DNA of 6,793 nt from an uncultured bacterium (GTDB lineage: Bacteria; UBA4055). The stretch lies in NCBI GenBank assembly GCA_937873545.1, contig CALMWI010000005.1, positions 1 to 6,793 on the forward strand, in the 5' to 3' direction. Under the pieces are notes generated by a model. That model saw only the letters and a program-made list of their open reading frames with translations. It searched no databases and was not told where the DNA came from. Numbering within the stretch: position 1 is the first letter of the stretch; each line of letters begins with the position of its first letter. Positions 1 to 5,418 of the stretch are shown piece by piece. Position numbers and translations under genes: made by a program.

Positions 1-32
1 TCTTTTCAAGGTTGTAACTCTCTCAGTCGTTG
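1..32. other. Short flank beyond the tRNA 3' end, nothing recognised
   Basis: These 32 bases lie downstream of the minus-strand tRNA. I find no second tRNA, no stem followed by a T-run, and no repeat of the tRNA 3' end that would mark an attachment site. The tRNA transcript probably continues beyond the window. Confidence 0.5.
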
Positions 33-105
33 TACTCCCGAGAGGAGTTGAACCTCCGACCAAAGGTTTAGGAAACCTCTACTCTATCCACTGAGCTACG
101 GGAGC
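33..105 (-). tRNA. tRNA-Arg, anticodon CCU
   Basis: Read on the minus strand this folds as a complete 73-nt cloverleaf. The 7-bp acceptor stem (GCTCCCG with CGGGAGT, including one G·U pair) is followed by a D arm containing TAGCTCAGTGGATAGAG. The anticodon stem GAGGT/ACCTT closes the loop TTCCTAA, and the T arm is GGAGG/TTCAACT/CCTCT. The loop has U33 and the anticodon CCU (plus-strand bases 70-72), which reads the arginine codon AGG. The discriminator base is A. The 3' CCA is not encoded, so it must be added by the CCA-adding enzyme. A near-consensus promoter lies just upstream on the same strand. No terminator is seen between the tRNA 3' end and the window edge. Confidence 0.97.
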
Positions 106-129
106 ATTTTCTATTTCAAAAGAGTATCG

Positions 130-158
130 AATATAAAAAATACAACCGCTTTTGTCAA
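130..158 (-). promoter_or_regulatory. Sigma-70-type promoter of tRNA-Arg
   Basis: On the minus strand a perfect -35 box TTGACA (153-158) is separated by exactly 17 bp from a -10 box TATATT (130-135). The predicted start is near 123, giving a leader of roughly 18 nt before the tRNA, to be removed by RNase P. The -35 box starts one base after the stop codon of the lipoprotein gene (160-162), so the tRNA can be transcribed independently of that gene. No terminator separates the two. Confidence 0.8.
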
Positions 159-159
159 G

Positions 160-726
160 TTATAAAGCATACGGTTCTTTAAGTTTACTGAAGCTGATGT
201 TTCCGACTGAAGAGATGTCTGTCCAGGTTCTTATATACCAGAAATGTCCGTCAAGTTTTATCAGGTCAAAAATAAAGTTACCCTTTATTTCCCTTGTGCC
301 GGAGCTATCTGTAACCGTCATTAGATAATCGACAGATAAATTTAAAGAATCCGCCGTCTCGTCTATCGGTTCGTTCGTCAGGCTTATTTCTGAAAACGAG
401 AAGCTTTCAGACTTTAACCCGTTAAGGAATTTTTTTTCATCTTCAACATCCCATTCGTCGAATATGTCAGGCTGAGGAATATCAGAAGCTTCAGATACGA
501 ACTTATATACGAATTCAGAATTAATAGAATTTAAGAAAAGAGATTCGTAAAGGTATGTATCGAGCCCTAAGAGAGATGTCTTAAAATTGGTTTTCAGTTC
601 AAGCACAGACTCGTTGAAATAATTGTCGGCAGTACCGTCCGGATCTTCAGGCGTCCGAGTAGAAAAAATGTCCGAACATGATGTTAATGCGGCTATTATT
701 ACGATATTAAATAAAAATCTTGCCAT
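160..726 (-). CDS. Uncharacterised small lipoprotein, possible NTF2-like fold
   Basis: This 188-aa protein starts with a short hydrophobic signal (residues 3-14) and a lipobox L14-T-S-C17, so signal peptidase II should cleave before Cys17 and the protein should be lipid-anchored. Ser at +2 would favour outer-membrane sorting if Escherichia coli-type rules hold. An acidic linker follows (about 24-36), then a helical part (37-75). The C-terminal half (about 107-175) alternates beta-like strands and ends in a Gly-Asn-Phe-x-Phe strand, a turn (LDGHFWYI) and Trp-Thr-Asp (168-170). Two helices followed by a curved sheet with a final WYI…W.D strand resemble NTF2/SnoaL-like lipoproteins, but that fold is inferred. 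No catalytic residues are recognised. A weak AGG site precedes the ATG, with a strong promoter upstream (761-789). It is transcribed away from the sigma-factor operon. The gene is surely real; its function is unknown. Confidence 0.85.
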   Translation of the reverse strand: MARFLFNIVIIAALTSCSDIFSTRTPEDPDGTADNYFNESVLELKTNFKTSLLGLDTYLYESLFLNSINSEFVYKFVSEASDIPQPDIFDEWDVEDEKKFLNGLKSESFSFSEISLTNEPIDETADSLNLSVDYLMTVTDSSGTREIKGNFIFDLIKLDGHFWYIRTWTDISSVGNISFSKLKEPYAL

Positions 727-748
727 AGAACCTGCGATTTACTATATT
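720..748 (+). promoter_or_regulatory. Candidate sigma-70-type promoter for the 814-3152 operon
   Basis: TTGCCA (720-725, 5 of 6 to consensus) and TATATT (743-748, 5 of 6) are separated by 17 bp on the plus strand. The predicted start is near 755, leaving a 5' leader of about 59 nt before the first gene. The -35 box covers the first codons of the oppositely oriented lipoprotein gene. A weaker alternative is TTTACT (738-743) with TATAAA (763-768), at a 19-bp spacing. Confidence 0.6.
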
Positions 749-760
749 CCGCCGTAAGTA

Positions 761-789
761 AATATAAACTGAACCACAGTTTAAGTCAA
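761..789 (-). promoter_or_regulatory. Sigma-70-type promoter of the lipoprotein gene
   Basis: On the minus strand TTGACT (784-789, 5 of 6 to consensus) and TATATT (761-766, 5 of 6) are separated by 17 bp. The predicted start is near 754, giving a leader of about 28 nt. This promoter lies in the leader of the rightward operon and points straight at the plus-strand promoter at 720-748. Confidence 0.65.
765..783. repeat. 7-bp perfect inverted repeat, candidate operator or leader hairpin
   Basis: TAAACTG (765-771) and CAGTTTA (777-783) are perfect reverse complements around a 5-base centre, AACCA. The element fills the spacer of the minus-strand promoter. It also lies about 10-28 nt downstream of the predicted plus-strand start. 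It could bind a dimeric regulator or fold as a weak hairpin in the operon leader; which of these is inference. Confidence 0.45.
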
Positions 790-813
790 TAATAATAACA
801 ACAGGAGAAATAG

Positions 814-1038
814 ATGCTTTCATTCAGAAAAAAAGACGGAGCAGAACCGAAACTGGATCTTTCTGTCGAGAAACTTACCCTAACGAACACTATAACGATA
901 GAGGCACTTATTCAGACCCTGTTAAAGAATAATGTCATTAAACAGGAAGAACTCCTGGAAGAAATAAAGAAAATGAGAAAAAGCACAACCGTTCTTAAAG
1001 ATGAAGTGAGGGATGCCGATACTGCCGCCGGCAAATAA
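814..1038 (+). CDS. Small hypothetical helical protein, 74 aa
   Basis: I do not recognise this protein. It has no signal peptide or membrane segment, so it should be cytoplasmic. Residues 1-20 are charged and probably flexible. Residues 27-58 are predicted to form two amphipathic helices, with a turn near Asn39-Asn40 and the highly charged stretch EELLEEIKKMRK at 45-56, which could be a short coiled coil or dimerisation helix. The tail is charged. A strong Shine-Dalgarno AGGAG (803-807) sits 6 nt before the ATG. It is the first gene of the rightward operon and ends 14 nt before the flippase-like gene. That position next to a sigma/anti-sigma pair hints at a regulatory or adaptor role, but nothing in the sequence shows one. 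Good ribosome site and spacing make the gene likely real. Confidence 0.75.
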   Translation: MLSFRKKDGAEPKLDLSVEKLTLTNTITIEALIQTLLKNNVIKQEELLEEIKKMRKSTTVLKDEVRDADTAAGK

Positions 1039-1052
1039 CCAAGGCGCTTGAT

Positions 1053-2012
1053 ATGAAAAAAAAATTATTATTAAATATTTTGAAAGCCGCTCTGCTGGTG
1101 ATCATTTTCTGGTATATAGGAAAAAGTATTACAGGAAATCTGGATAAAATTAAAGATATTGAGATCGCAGGATTTGATCCCAAATACATGTTCTTTTCCG
1201 TTATCACACTTTTCATTTCTTTGCTTTATCCTGTATTTGCGTGGAAATTTTTAATATTTTCTCTCGGCGAGAAAATAAACACTCTCAGCGCGTTAAGAGT
1301 CTGGTTCATATCCAATCTGGGAAGATATGTTCCGGGAAAAATCCTTCAGTTCGCCGGTCTTGTGTTTTTTGCAGGAAAGGAAGGAGTTAACAAAAGCAAG
1401 GCGTTTCAGAGCGTTCTTTATTCTCAGATAACCGCTAACGGGCTAGGTATTTTCATGGGTCTGACGCTTTTAACGCTTAAAAGCGGTACAAACGGATTTC
1501 CGAATGAATTTCACCTTTCACTTATTATTGCAGCTGTTTTTATAATAGTTCTCTGGTTCCCCAGTCTTTTTCTGAGGTCGTCAAATTATTTTCTTGAGAA
1601 AATGAAAAAGCAGAAGTTCGAGGAGACGCTTACACGAAAAAACTATCTTGTTTATATCCTTTTGCAACTGATAAACTGGTTAGTAATGAGCTTTTCGTTT
1701 ATTCTTTTAATAAATTCTTACACGACCCTGTCAGTTACAAAGCATCCTGAAGTACTTTTCATTCTTCCGATCAGCTGGACATTGGGACTTATAGCCATTT
1801 TTGCCCCCGGAGGTTTGGGTGTAAGGGAAGGATCAATGTCCTATTGGCTCAGTCATTTTATACCGATCGAATTCGCCCTGATACTTCCATGGATTTACAG
1901 AATACTGATAACTTTATCAGAGATTATCCTGACTTTTATATTTGTTGTCTTTTATAAAAAACCCGAACTGCACAAAGATTTGAAAAATAATGAACAAACA
2001 AAAAACCTCTGA
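1053..2012 (+). CDS. UPF0104 / lysylphosphatidylglycerol synthase TM-region (flippase-like) membrane protein
   Basis: This 319-aa polytopic inner-membrane protein has the two hallmark motifs of the LPG_synthase_TM family (the membrane half of MprF and AglD-like proteins). LGRYVPGK is at residues 89-96 and APGGLGVREG at 251-260. Hydrophobic segments lie at about 5-27, 45-71, 97-108, 122-142, 153-173, 199-221, 233-250, 264-282 and 284-301. The C-terminus is a short, charged cytoplasmic tail. The MprF aminoacyl-transferase domain is absent, so this is a stand-alone transporter-like domain that probably moves or presents a lipid or lipid-linked substrate; the substrate is unknown. AAGG (1041-1044) lies 8 nt before the ATG. 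It sits 14 nt after the 74-aa gene and 32 nt before the ECF sigma gene, suggesting cotranscription and a link to envelope homeostasis. Confidence 0.9.
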   Translation: MKKKLLLNILKAALLVIIFWYIGKSITGNLDKIKDIEIAGFDPKYMFFSVITLFISLLYPVFAWKFLIFSLGEKINTLSALRVWFISNLGRYVPGKILQFAGLVFFAGKEGVNKSKAFQSVLYSQITANGLGIFMGLTLLTLKSGTNGFPNEFHLSLIIAAVFIIVLWFPSLFLRSSNYFLEKMKKQKFEETLTRKNYLVYILLQLINWLVMSFSFILLINSYTTLSVTKHPEVLFILPISWTLGLIAIFAPGGLGVREGSMSYWLSHFIPIEFALILPWIYRILITLSEIILTFIFVVFYKKPELHKDLKNNEQTKNL

Positions 2013-2044
2013 AGTTTAAATAACGAAAATTAGGAAAAGAGAGT

Positions 2045-2617
2045 ATGGCAGATATAAAAAAACTTTCAGATGAAGAGCTGATATTTAAGTTTCAAAAAGG
2101 AGATGAATCAGCTTATAACGAAATAGTTGAAAGATATAAAAATAAACTTCTGAACCATATTTTTTACTATATGAAAGACAGAGAATGGGCGGAGGATATT
2201 GTTCAGGATACATTCGTAAGGGTTTATCTGAATAAGGATAAGTATAAAGAGATCGCGAAAGTCTCTACCTGGATATATACAATTGCTATAAATCTTGCAA
2301 AAACAGCTTTGTCAAGAAATGGAAAGATGAATGCCTTTTCAATAACAGGAAAAGACGGTGAGAATGATTACGAAATTAAAGATAAACACACCACAACTGA
2401 CGGTGAAGTATTAAAAAATGAACTTTCTGATGTTATCATGAGTTCAATAGACGAACTGGAAGAAAAGTTCCGTGAAATAGTGATGCTCAGGGATGTAGAT
2501 GAGATGAGCTATGAAGAGATAGCGGCGCTCCTTAAAATACCGACCGGGACCGTAAAATCAAGACTGAACAGGGCAAGACTGAATCTGAGGGACGCTCTTT
2601 CAGAATATATAAAATAA
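2045..2617 (+). CDS. ECF-type RNA polymerase sigma factor (sigma-70 family)
   Basis: This 190-aa protein has only sigma regions 2 and 4, as expected for group 4 (ECF) sigma factors. Region 2 spans about 8-90. It contains WAEDIVQDTFVRVY (48-61), the core-binding 2.2 element, and VSTWIYTIAINLAKT (73-87), the -10 melting and recognition segment. A charged, flexible linker (about 91-128) follows. Region 4 (about 130-186) carries LEEKFREIVMLRDV (138-151), SYEEIAALLKIP (155-166) and the -35 recognition helix TGTVKSRLNRAR (167-178). It should direct RNA polymerase to a dedicated set of promoters when released from its anti-sigma factor, encoded 25 nt downstream. AGGA (2032-2035) and AGAGAG (2038-2043) precede the ATG. 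No C-terminal extension is present. Confidence 0.96.
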   Translation: MADIKKLSDEELIFKFQKGDESAYNEIVERYKNKLLNHIFYYMKDREWAEDIVQDTFVRVYLNKDKYKEIAKVSTWIYTIAINLAKTALSRNGKMNAFSITGKDGENDYEIKDKHTTTDGEVLKNELSDVIMSSIDELEEKFREIVMLRDVDEMSYEEIAALLKIPTGTVKSRLNRARLNLRDALSEYIK

Positions 2618-2642
2618 AAAATCAAAGACAGCGGAGAATAAA

Positions 2643-3152
2643 ATGGCAAAATGCGGCAAAATAGAAGAAATGATCATCAATGGAGATCTTGAAATTGATC
2701 TGGCTGTTGAAACGAACGACACTGTAAGTGTTCATTTAGCAGAATGTTCAGACTGCAGAATGTTCGTCGAAAGCCTGAGAAAAATATCTTCAGAGATTAA
2801 AAATATCGACAGGATCAAAGTATCTGCCGGATTTGATCACGCATTAAAGATAAAGCTTGAAGCCGCTAAACCTGAAAGCAGTTCCCAGGAAATCAAAACA
2901 GTTCCTTTCTTTACGAGAATGGTGTATTACGCCGCCGGAGTGGCAGCTGTCATGATAGGCTTTATGTATGTTTCATCTTTAGGCGTTTTTGATAATAAAA
3001 AAGGTAATGACATGATTACTGCACCGGTTACTTTTACAGTCGCCTCAAATACAGATAAAACTAAAACCGTTACTACTGACTCTCTCGAGAACCTTAGGGA
3101 AAACGTTGCGAACGATGAAGAACTCAGAATGAAAGTAAACACCGGAGAATAA
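2643..3152 (+). CDS. Membrane-anchored zinc-finger (ZAS-type) anti-sigma factor
   Basis: This 169-aa protein pairs with the ECF sigma factor directly upstream (25-nt gap, GGAG 6 nt before the ATG). The N-terminal domain has Cys4 and then His31-x3-Cys35-x2-Cys38, the arrangement of the zinc-binding anti-sigma (ZAS) domain known from RsrA and ChrR. It should clamp the sigma factor in the cytoplasm. A single membrane segment lies at about 93-113, followed by a short, polar, Thr/Asp/Asn-rich periplasmic tail (114-169) with no recognised sensor domain. Release could come from regulated proteolysis or from oxidation of the zinc cysteines; the sequence does not decide this. Identification rests on the motif plus position, as overall similarity in this family is low. 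The gene ends about 30 nt before an intrinsic terminator. Confidence 0.9.
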   Translation: MAKCGKIEEMIINGDLEIDLAVETNDTVSVHLAECSDCRMFVESLRKISSEIKNIDRIKVSAGFDHALKIKLEAAKPESSSQEIKTVPFFTRMVYYAAGVAAVMIGFMYVSSLGVFDNKKGNDMITAPVTFTVASNTDKTKTVTTDSLENLRENVANDEELRMKVNTGE

Positions 3153-3182
3153 ACACGGGATCAAACGGATTTTGTAACGATA

Positions 3183-3210
3183 GGGGCGGTTTTTACCGCT
3201 CTTTTTATTT
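3183..3210 (+). terminator. Intrinsic terminator of the sigma/anti-sigma operon
   Basis: GGGCGGT (3184-3190) pairs with ACCGCTC (3195-3201) in a 7-bp stem with one G·U pair and a TTTT loop. A G·U pair can extend it at 3183/3202. The run TTTTTATTT follows (3202-3210). It lies 31 nt after the anti-sigma stop codon and separates the two rightward units. Confidence 0.9.
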
Positions 3211-3237
3211 GCGGAAATCGGGGATTTTATATATATT
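3209..3237 (+). promoter_or_regulatory. Candidate promoter for the 3268-6720 unit
   Basis: TATATT (3232-3237) lies 17 bp after a poor -35 match TTGCGG (3209-3214) that overlaps the T-run of the terminator. The predicted start is near 3244, about 24 nt before the GTG start at 3268. The surrounding TA-rich tract makes the exact -10 box uncertain. A promoter is expected here because the terminator ends the previous unit. Confidence 0.4.
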
Positions 3238-3267
3238 TATGCCGCTTAAAAAACAAAGGAAAACATT

Positions 3268-3447
3268 GTGATAAACAAGCTTCTGCCAATAGTTGATCCA
3301 ACCAGAAAAATGCCGTCTTTCTATGCCGCAAAAAATCTCTCTAAAAATGAAATTGAAGATGTGATAAAACTTTATGAATATATCTTAAATCCTGAAATTA
3401 AAACCATTAAGATTCAAAAGGAAGAAAGCGAGCAGCTGGAGAATTGA
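3268..3447 (+). CDS. Small hypothetical protein upstream of rlmH, 59 aa, GTG start
   Basis: An open frame begins at GTG 3268 and ends at TGA 3445-3447. It starts MINKLLPIVDPTRK and ends KEESEQLEN. AAAGGA (3255-3260) sits 7 nt before the GTG, and an in-frame stop at 3247-3249 bounds it upstream. An internal ATG (3310) lacks a ribosome site, so GTG is the better start. Residues 24-40 (LSKNEIEDVIKLYEYIL) are predicted to form an amphipathic helix, followed by a lysine/glutamate-rich tail; there is no signal peptide or membrane segment. Its stop overlaps the TTG start of rlmH (TTGA), the classic arrangement for translational coupling. Reading frame, ribosome site, coupling and codon use like its neighbours argue that it is real. 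I do not recognise the family and cannot assign a function. Confidence 0.7.
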   Translation: MINKLLPIVDPTRKMPSFYAAKNLSKNEIEDVIKLYEYILNPEIKTIKIQKEESEQLEN

Positions 3448-3899
3448 AGATATTATTTCTCGGTATAGGTAAGACTAAACATAAATATCTTATTGAGGGA
3501 ATTGAAAGATATAAAAAGCTTGTGTCTCCCTTTGCGGATATTGAAGAAAAATATCTTAAAGAAGAAGATGACAGGCAGGATTGCGTAAAAGAGGAAAGTC
3601 AGAAACTTTTAAAGAACATTCCGCCGGTATATTTTAAAGTGCTTCTTGACATAAAAGGCAAAAAGTTAAGCTCCGAAGATTTCAGCGATAAATTGAAGTC
3701 TCTGAGGGACAATTCAACATCGGGGATCGCTTTTATTATCGGCGGATCGAACGGGGTAAATGAAGATGTAAGAAAAGCTGCTGATCTGAGGCTTTCTTTT
3801 TCCGATATGACTTTGACCCACCAGATGATCAGACTTTTTCTTGCGGAGCAGTTATACAGAGCTTTTTCAATTATGAACAATAAAAAATATCATAAATAG
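3444..3899 (+). CDS. rlmH: 23S rRNA (pseudouridine1915-N3)-methyltransferase RlmH
   Basis: RlmH uses S-adenosylmethionine to methylate N3 of pseudouridine 1915 in helix 69 of 23S rRNA, acting on assembled 70S ribosomes. This 151-aa protein is full length for the family (about 155 aa) and has its landmarks in order. The N-terminal strand is MKILFLGIGKTK, and LDIKGKKLSSEDF is at 68-80. The SAM-binding knot loop FIIGGSNGV is at 97-105, followed by LSFSDMTLTHQMIR at 117-130, EQLYRAFSIM at 135-144, and the diagnostic C-terminal Tyr-His-Lys at 149-151. These are SPOUT-class features. The start is TTG, overlapping the upstream stop codon; it matches the conserved family N-terminus and no later start would. 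GGAG lies only 2 nt before TTG, so reinitiation after the small upstream gene is likely. The next gene starts 12 nt downstream. Confidence 0.97.
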   Translation: MKILFLGIGKTKHKYLIEGIERYKKLVSPFADIEEKYLKEEDDRQDCVKEESQKLLKNIPPVYFKVLLDIKGKKLSSEDFSDKLKSLRDNSTSGIAFIIGGSNGVNEDVRKAADLRLSFSDMTLTHQMIRLFLAEQLYRAFSIMNNKKYHK

Positions 3900-3911
3900 G
3901 GTGAATTTGAG

Positions 3912-4655
3912 ATGCGTAATATAATAATCTCCATTTTAGCAGCTGCGGTCGTATCGGCAGGTCTGTATTTCTTATTCAGTGACTTTCTTGCATTTTCAAT
4001 CCTTATCGGAATTATCGCCGGTGCGGCAGTTTTTATTCTTCTGGTCAGAAACGCATCAAAGGAACTTGAAAAGCTGAACGAAAAAGCTCAGAAAGCTCTT
4101 TATTCCCAGAATTTTGACAGAGCGCTCAGAATATACGAAAGCGGTCTTTCTCTCGGTAAAAAAAGCCCGTTCATATCAGGTCAGATTTACGGAATGATAG
4201 GTATGATACATTATATGAGAAAAGATTTTGACAAAGCTAAGCCCGCACTTGTAAAATCATCATCGATGAACTGGGCGGCAAAAGGTATGCTCGGAGTCAT
4301 TTATATGAATGAAAAAAATTATACAGAAATGGATAGTACTTTTAAAGTTATGATAACATCGGGTAAAAAGGACGGTCTTTCTTGGGGACTTTATGCATTC
4401 TGTCTGGAAAAACTGAACAGGAAGGAAGAAGCATTAAAAATACTGGAAGAGGGAAACAAAAAACTTAAAGACGCAGATGATAGGATAAAATCAAATATTC
4501 TTGAGCTTAGGAACAACAGAAAAATGAGAATGAAAGTATTCGGCGACCCGTGGTATCAGTTCATGCTGGAAAGACCGCCGATGAAAAGAATGATGCAGCA
4601 GCCAGGTGTTGCGCATCAGACGGGGTTTAAAAAGAACGCTCTTTATAAAGGTTAA
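3912..4655 (+). CDS. Membrane-anchored TPR-repeat protein with conserved-looking C-terminal motif
   Basis: This 247-aa protein begins with two closely spaced membrane segments (about 3-22 and 25-46), forming a hairpin that probably leaves the rest in the cytoplasm. Four degenerate tetratricopeptide-like units follow. Near 51-83 is KAQKALYSQNFDRALRIYESG; the others lie at about 88-118, 122-150 and 156-187 (EKLNRKEEALKILEEG). Such repeats scaffold protein-protein contacts. The C-terminal part is basic and carries the unusual motif VFGDPWYQFMLERPP (209-223), followed by a Met/Gln-rich tail. Aromatic density and position outside the repeats suggest a conserved functional element; I cannot name it. 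AGGGTG (3898-3903) lies 8 nt before the ATG. It sits between rlmH (12-nt gap) and pdxJ (17-nt gap), so cotranscription is likely. The specific role is unknown. Confidence 0.88.
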   Translation: MRNIIISILAAAVVSAGLYFLFSDFLAFSILIGIIAGAAVFILLVRNASKELEKLNEKAQKALYSQNFDRALRIYESGLSLGKKSPFISGQIYGMIGMIHYMRKDFDKAKPALVKSSSMNWAAKGMLGVIYMNEKNYTEMDSTFKVMITSGKKDGLSWGLYAFCLEKLNRKEEALKILEEGNKKLKDADDRIKSNILELRNNRKMRMKVFGDPWYQFMLERPPMKRMMQQPGVAHQTGFKKNALYKG

Positions 4656-4672
4656 AAAAAGCGGAGTTTATT

Positions 4673-5383
4673 ATGAGATTAGGCGTAAATATAGATCATA
4701 TCGCTACTATCAGGGAAGCAAGAAAAACTTTCGAACCGGATCCGGTGGCTGCAGCAATAATCTGCGATCTTGCGGGGGCAGACGGTATAGTCTGTCATTT
4801 AAGGGAGGACAGAAGACATATTAACGACGATGACCTTCGTAGAGTTCGCGAGACAGTTAAAAGTCACCTGAATATGGAAATGGCGGCAAATGATGAGATG
4901 GTCAGGATCGCATCGAAGATCAAACCGGAAATGGTTACTCTGGTCCCCGAAAAAAGGGAAGAGCTGACAACAGAAGGCGGGCTGGATGTAGTTTCTATGA
5001 AAGATCATTTAAGGGATATTGTTTTCAGGCTTAAAAGCGCAGGGATTAAAGTTTCAATTTTCGTTGATCCTGATATCTCTCAGATAAAACAGTGCTCAAA
5101 TGTTGAAGCGGATCTGATCGAGATCCACACGGGTCATTACGCGAACGCAAAAACCGAATCTGAGCTTGTCGAGCAGTATGAGAAAATCAAGGAAGCGGCG
5201 ATATATGCCGATAAACTAGGGCTCGGAGTCAGCGCAGGGCACGGATTAAATTATCATAACGTAAAAGATATCGCAGAGATAGAAGAGATAGAGGAACTGA
5301 ATATCGGTCATTCTATTATAGCCAGGTCAGTACTTGTCGGTCTGGACAGGGCGGTAAGAGAAATGATAGCCATTATAAAATAA
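4673..5383 (+). CDS. pdxJ: Pyridoxine 5'-phosphate synthase PdxJ
   Basis: PdxJ condenses 1-deoxy-D-xylulose 5-phosphate with 3-amino-2-oxopropyl phosphate to give pyridoxine 5'-phosphate, the ring-closing step of DXP-dependent vitamin B6 synthesis in the cytoplasm. The 236-aa TIM barrel is full length. All family signatures are present: GVNIDHIATIREAR (4-17), GADGIVCHLREDRRHI (35-50), LNMEMAA (66-72), VTLVPEKREELTTEGGLDV (88-106), VSIFVDPD (127-134), IEIHTGHYA (149-157), SAGHGLNY (187-194) and LNIGHSIIARSVLVGL (209-224). Residues matching the known active site include Asn6, Asp8, His9, Arg17, His42, Arg44, Glu69, Glu150, His190 and His213. GGAG (4663-4666) lies 6 nt before the ATG. PdxA and the other pathway genes are not in the window. 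Confidence 0.98.
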   Translation: MRLGVNIDHIATIREARKTFEPDPVAAAIICDLAGADGIVCHLREDRRHINDDDLRRVRETVKSHLNMEMAANDEMVRIASKIKPEMVTLVPEKREELTTEGGLDVVSMKDHLRDIVFRLKSAGIKVSIFVDPDISQIKQCSNVEADLIEIHTGHYANAKTESELVEQYEKIKEAAIYADKLGLGVSAGHGLNYHNVKDIAEIEEIEELNIGHSIIARSVLVGLDRAVREMIAIIK

Positions 5384-5418
5384 TCTTGAGATTTACAGAT
5401 TAGCAATATGCTGAATTC

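Noticed and set aside
33..105. tRNA-Arg(CCU) as an integration site for a genomic island.
   Set aside because: Such tRNA genes are often used, but no integrase and no repeat of the tRNA 3' end is present in the window; the relevant flank lies outside it.
771..787. GAACC and GTC upstream of the 74-aa gene as an autoregulatory ECF promoter.
   Set aside because: The spacing between the two elements is only about 9 bp, far too short for an ECF promoter, and the sigma-70-type boxes explain the region better.
1024..1034. GC-rich small palindrome at the end of the 74-aa gene as a terminator.
   Set aside because: The stem is only 4 bp with a 3-nt loop inside coding sequence, and no T-run follows.
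995..1216. Minus-strand open frame of 73 codons.
   Set aside because: It lies opposite the flippase-like gene and the end of the 74-aa gene, with no ribosome site and no protein features; it is a shadow frame.
2927..3142. Minus-strand open frame of 71 codons.
   Set aside because: It is antisense to the anti-sigma factor gene, and its hydrophobic residues simply mirror that gene's composition.
3599..3880. Minus-strand open frame of 93 codons.
   Set aside because: It is entirely antisense to the well-supported rlmH gene.
3885..3898. The end of rlmH contains TATCATAAAT, like the attachment core used by staphylococcal SCC elements at the rlmH 3' end.
   Set aside because: The bases encode the conserved Tyr-His-Lys C-terminus plus stop, so similarity is expected from coding. 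No recombinase gene or second copy of the site is present, and the next gene follows after 12 nt.
4606..4824. Plus-strand open frame of 72 codons overlapping the end of the TPR gene and the start of pdxJ.
   Set aside because: It is out of frame with both well-supported genes, and its Arg/Tyr/Ser-rich product looks like a frame-shifted translation.
4799..5008. Minus-strand open frame of 69 codons.
   Set aside because: It is antisense to highly conserved pdxJ coding sequence.
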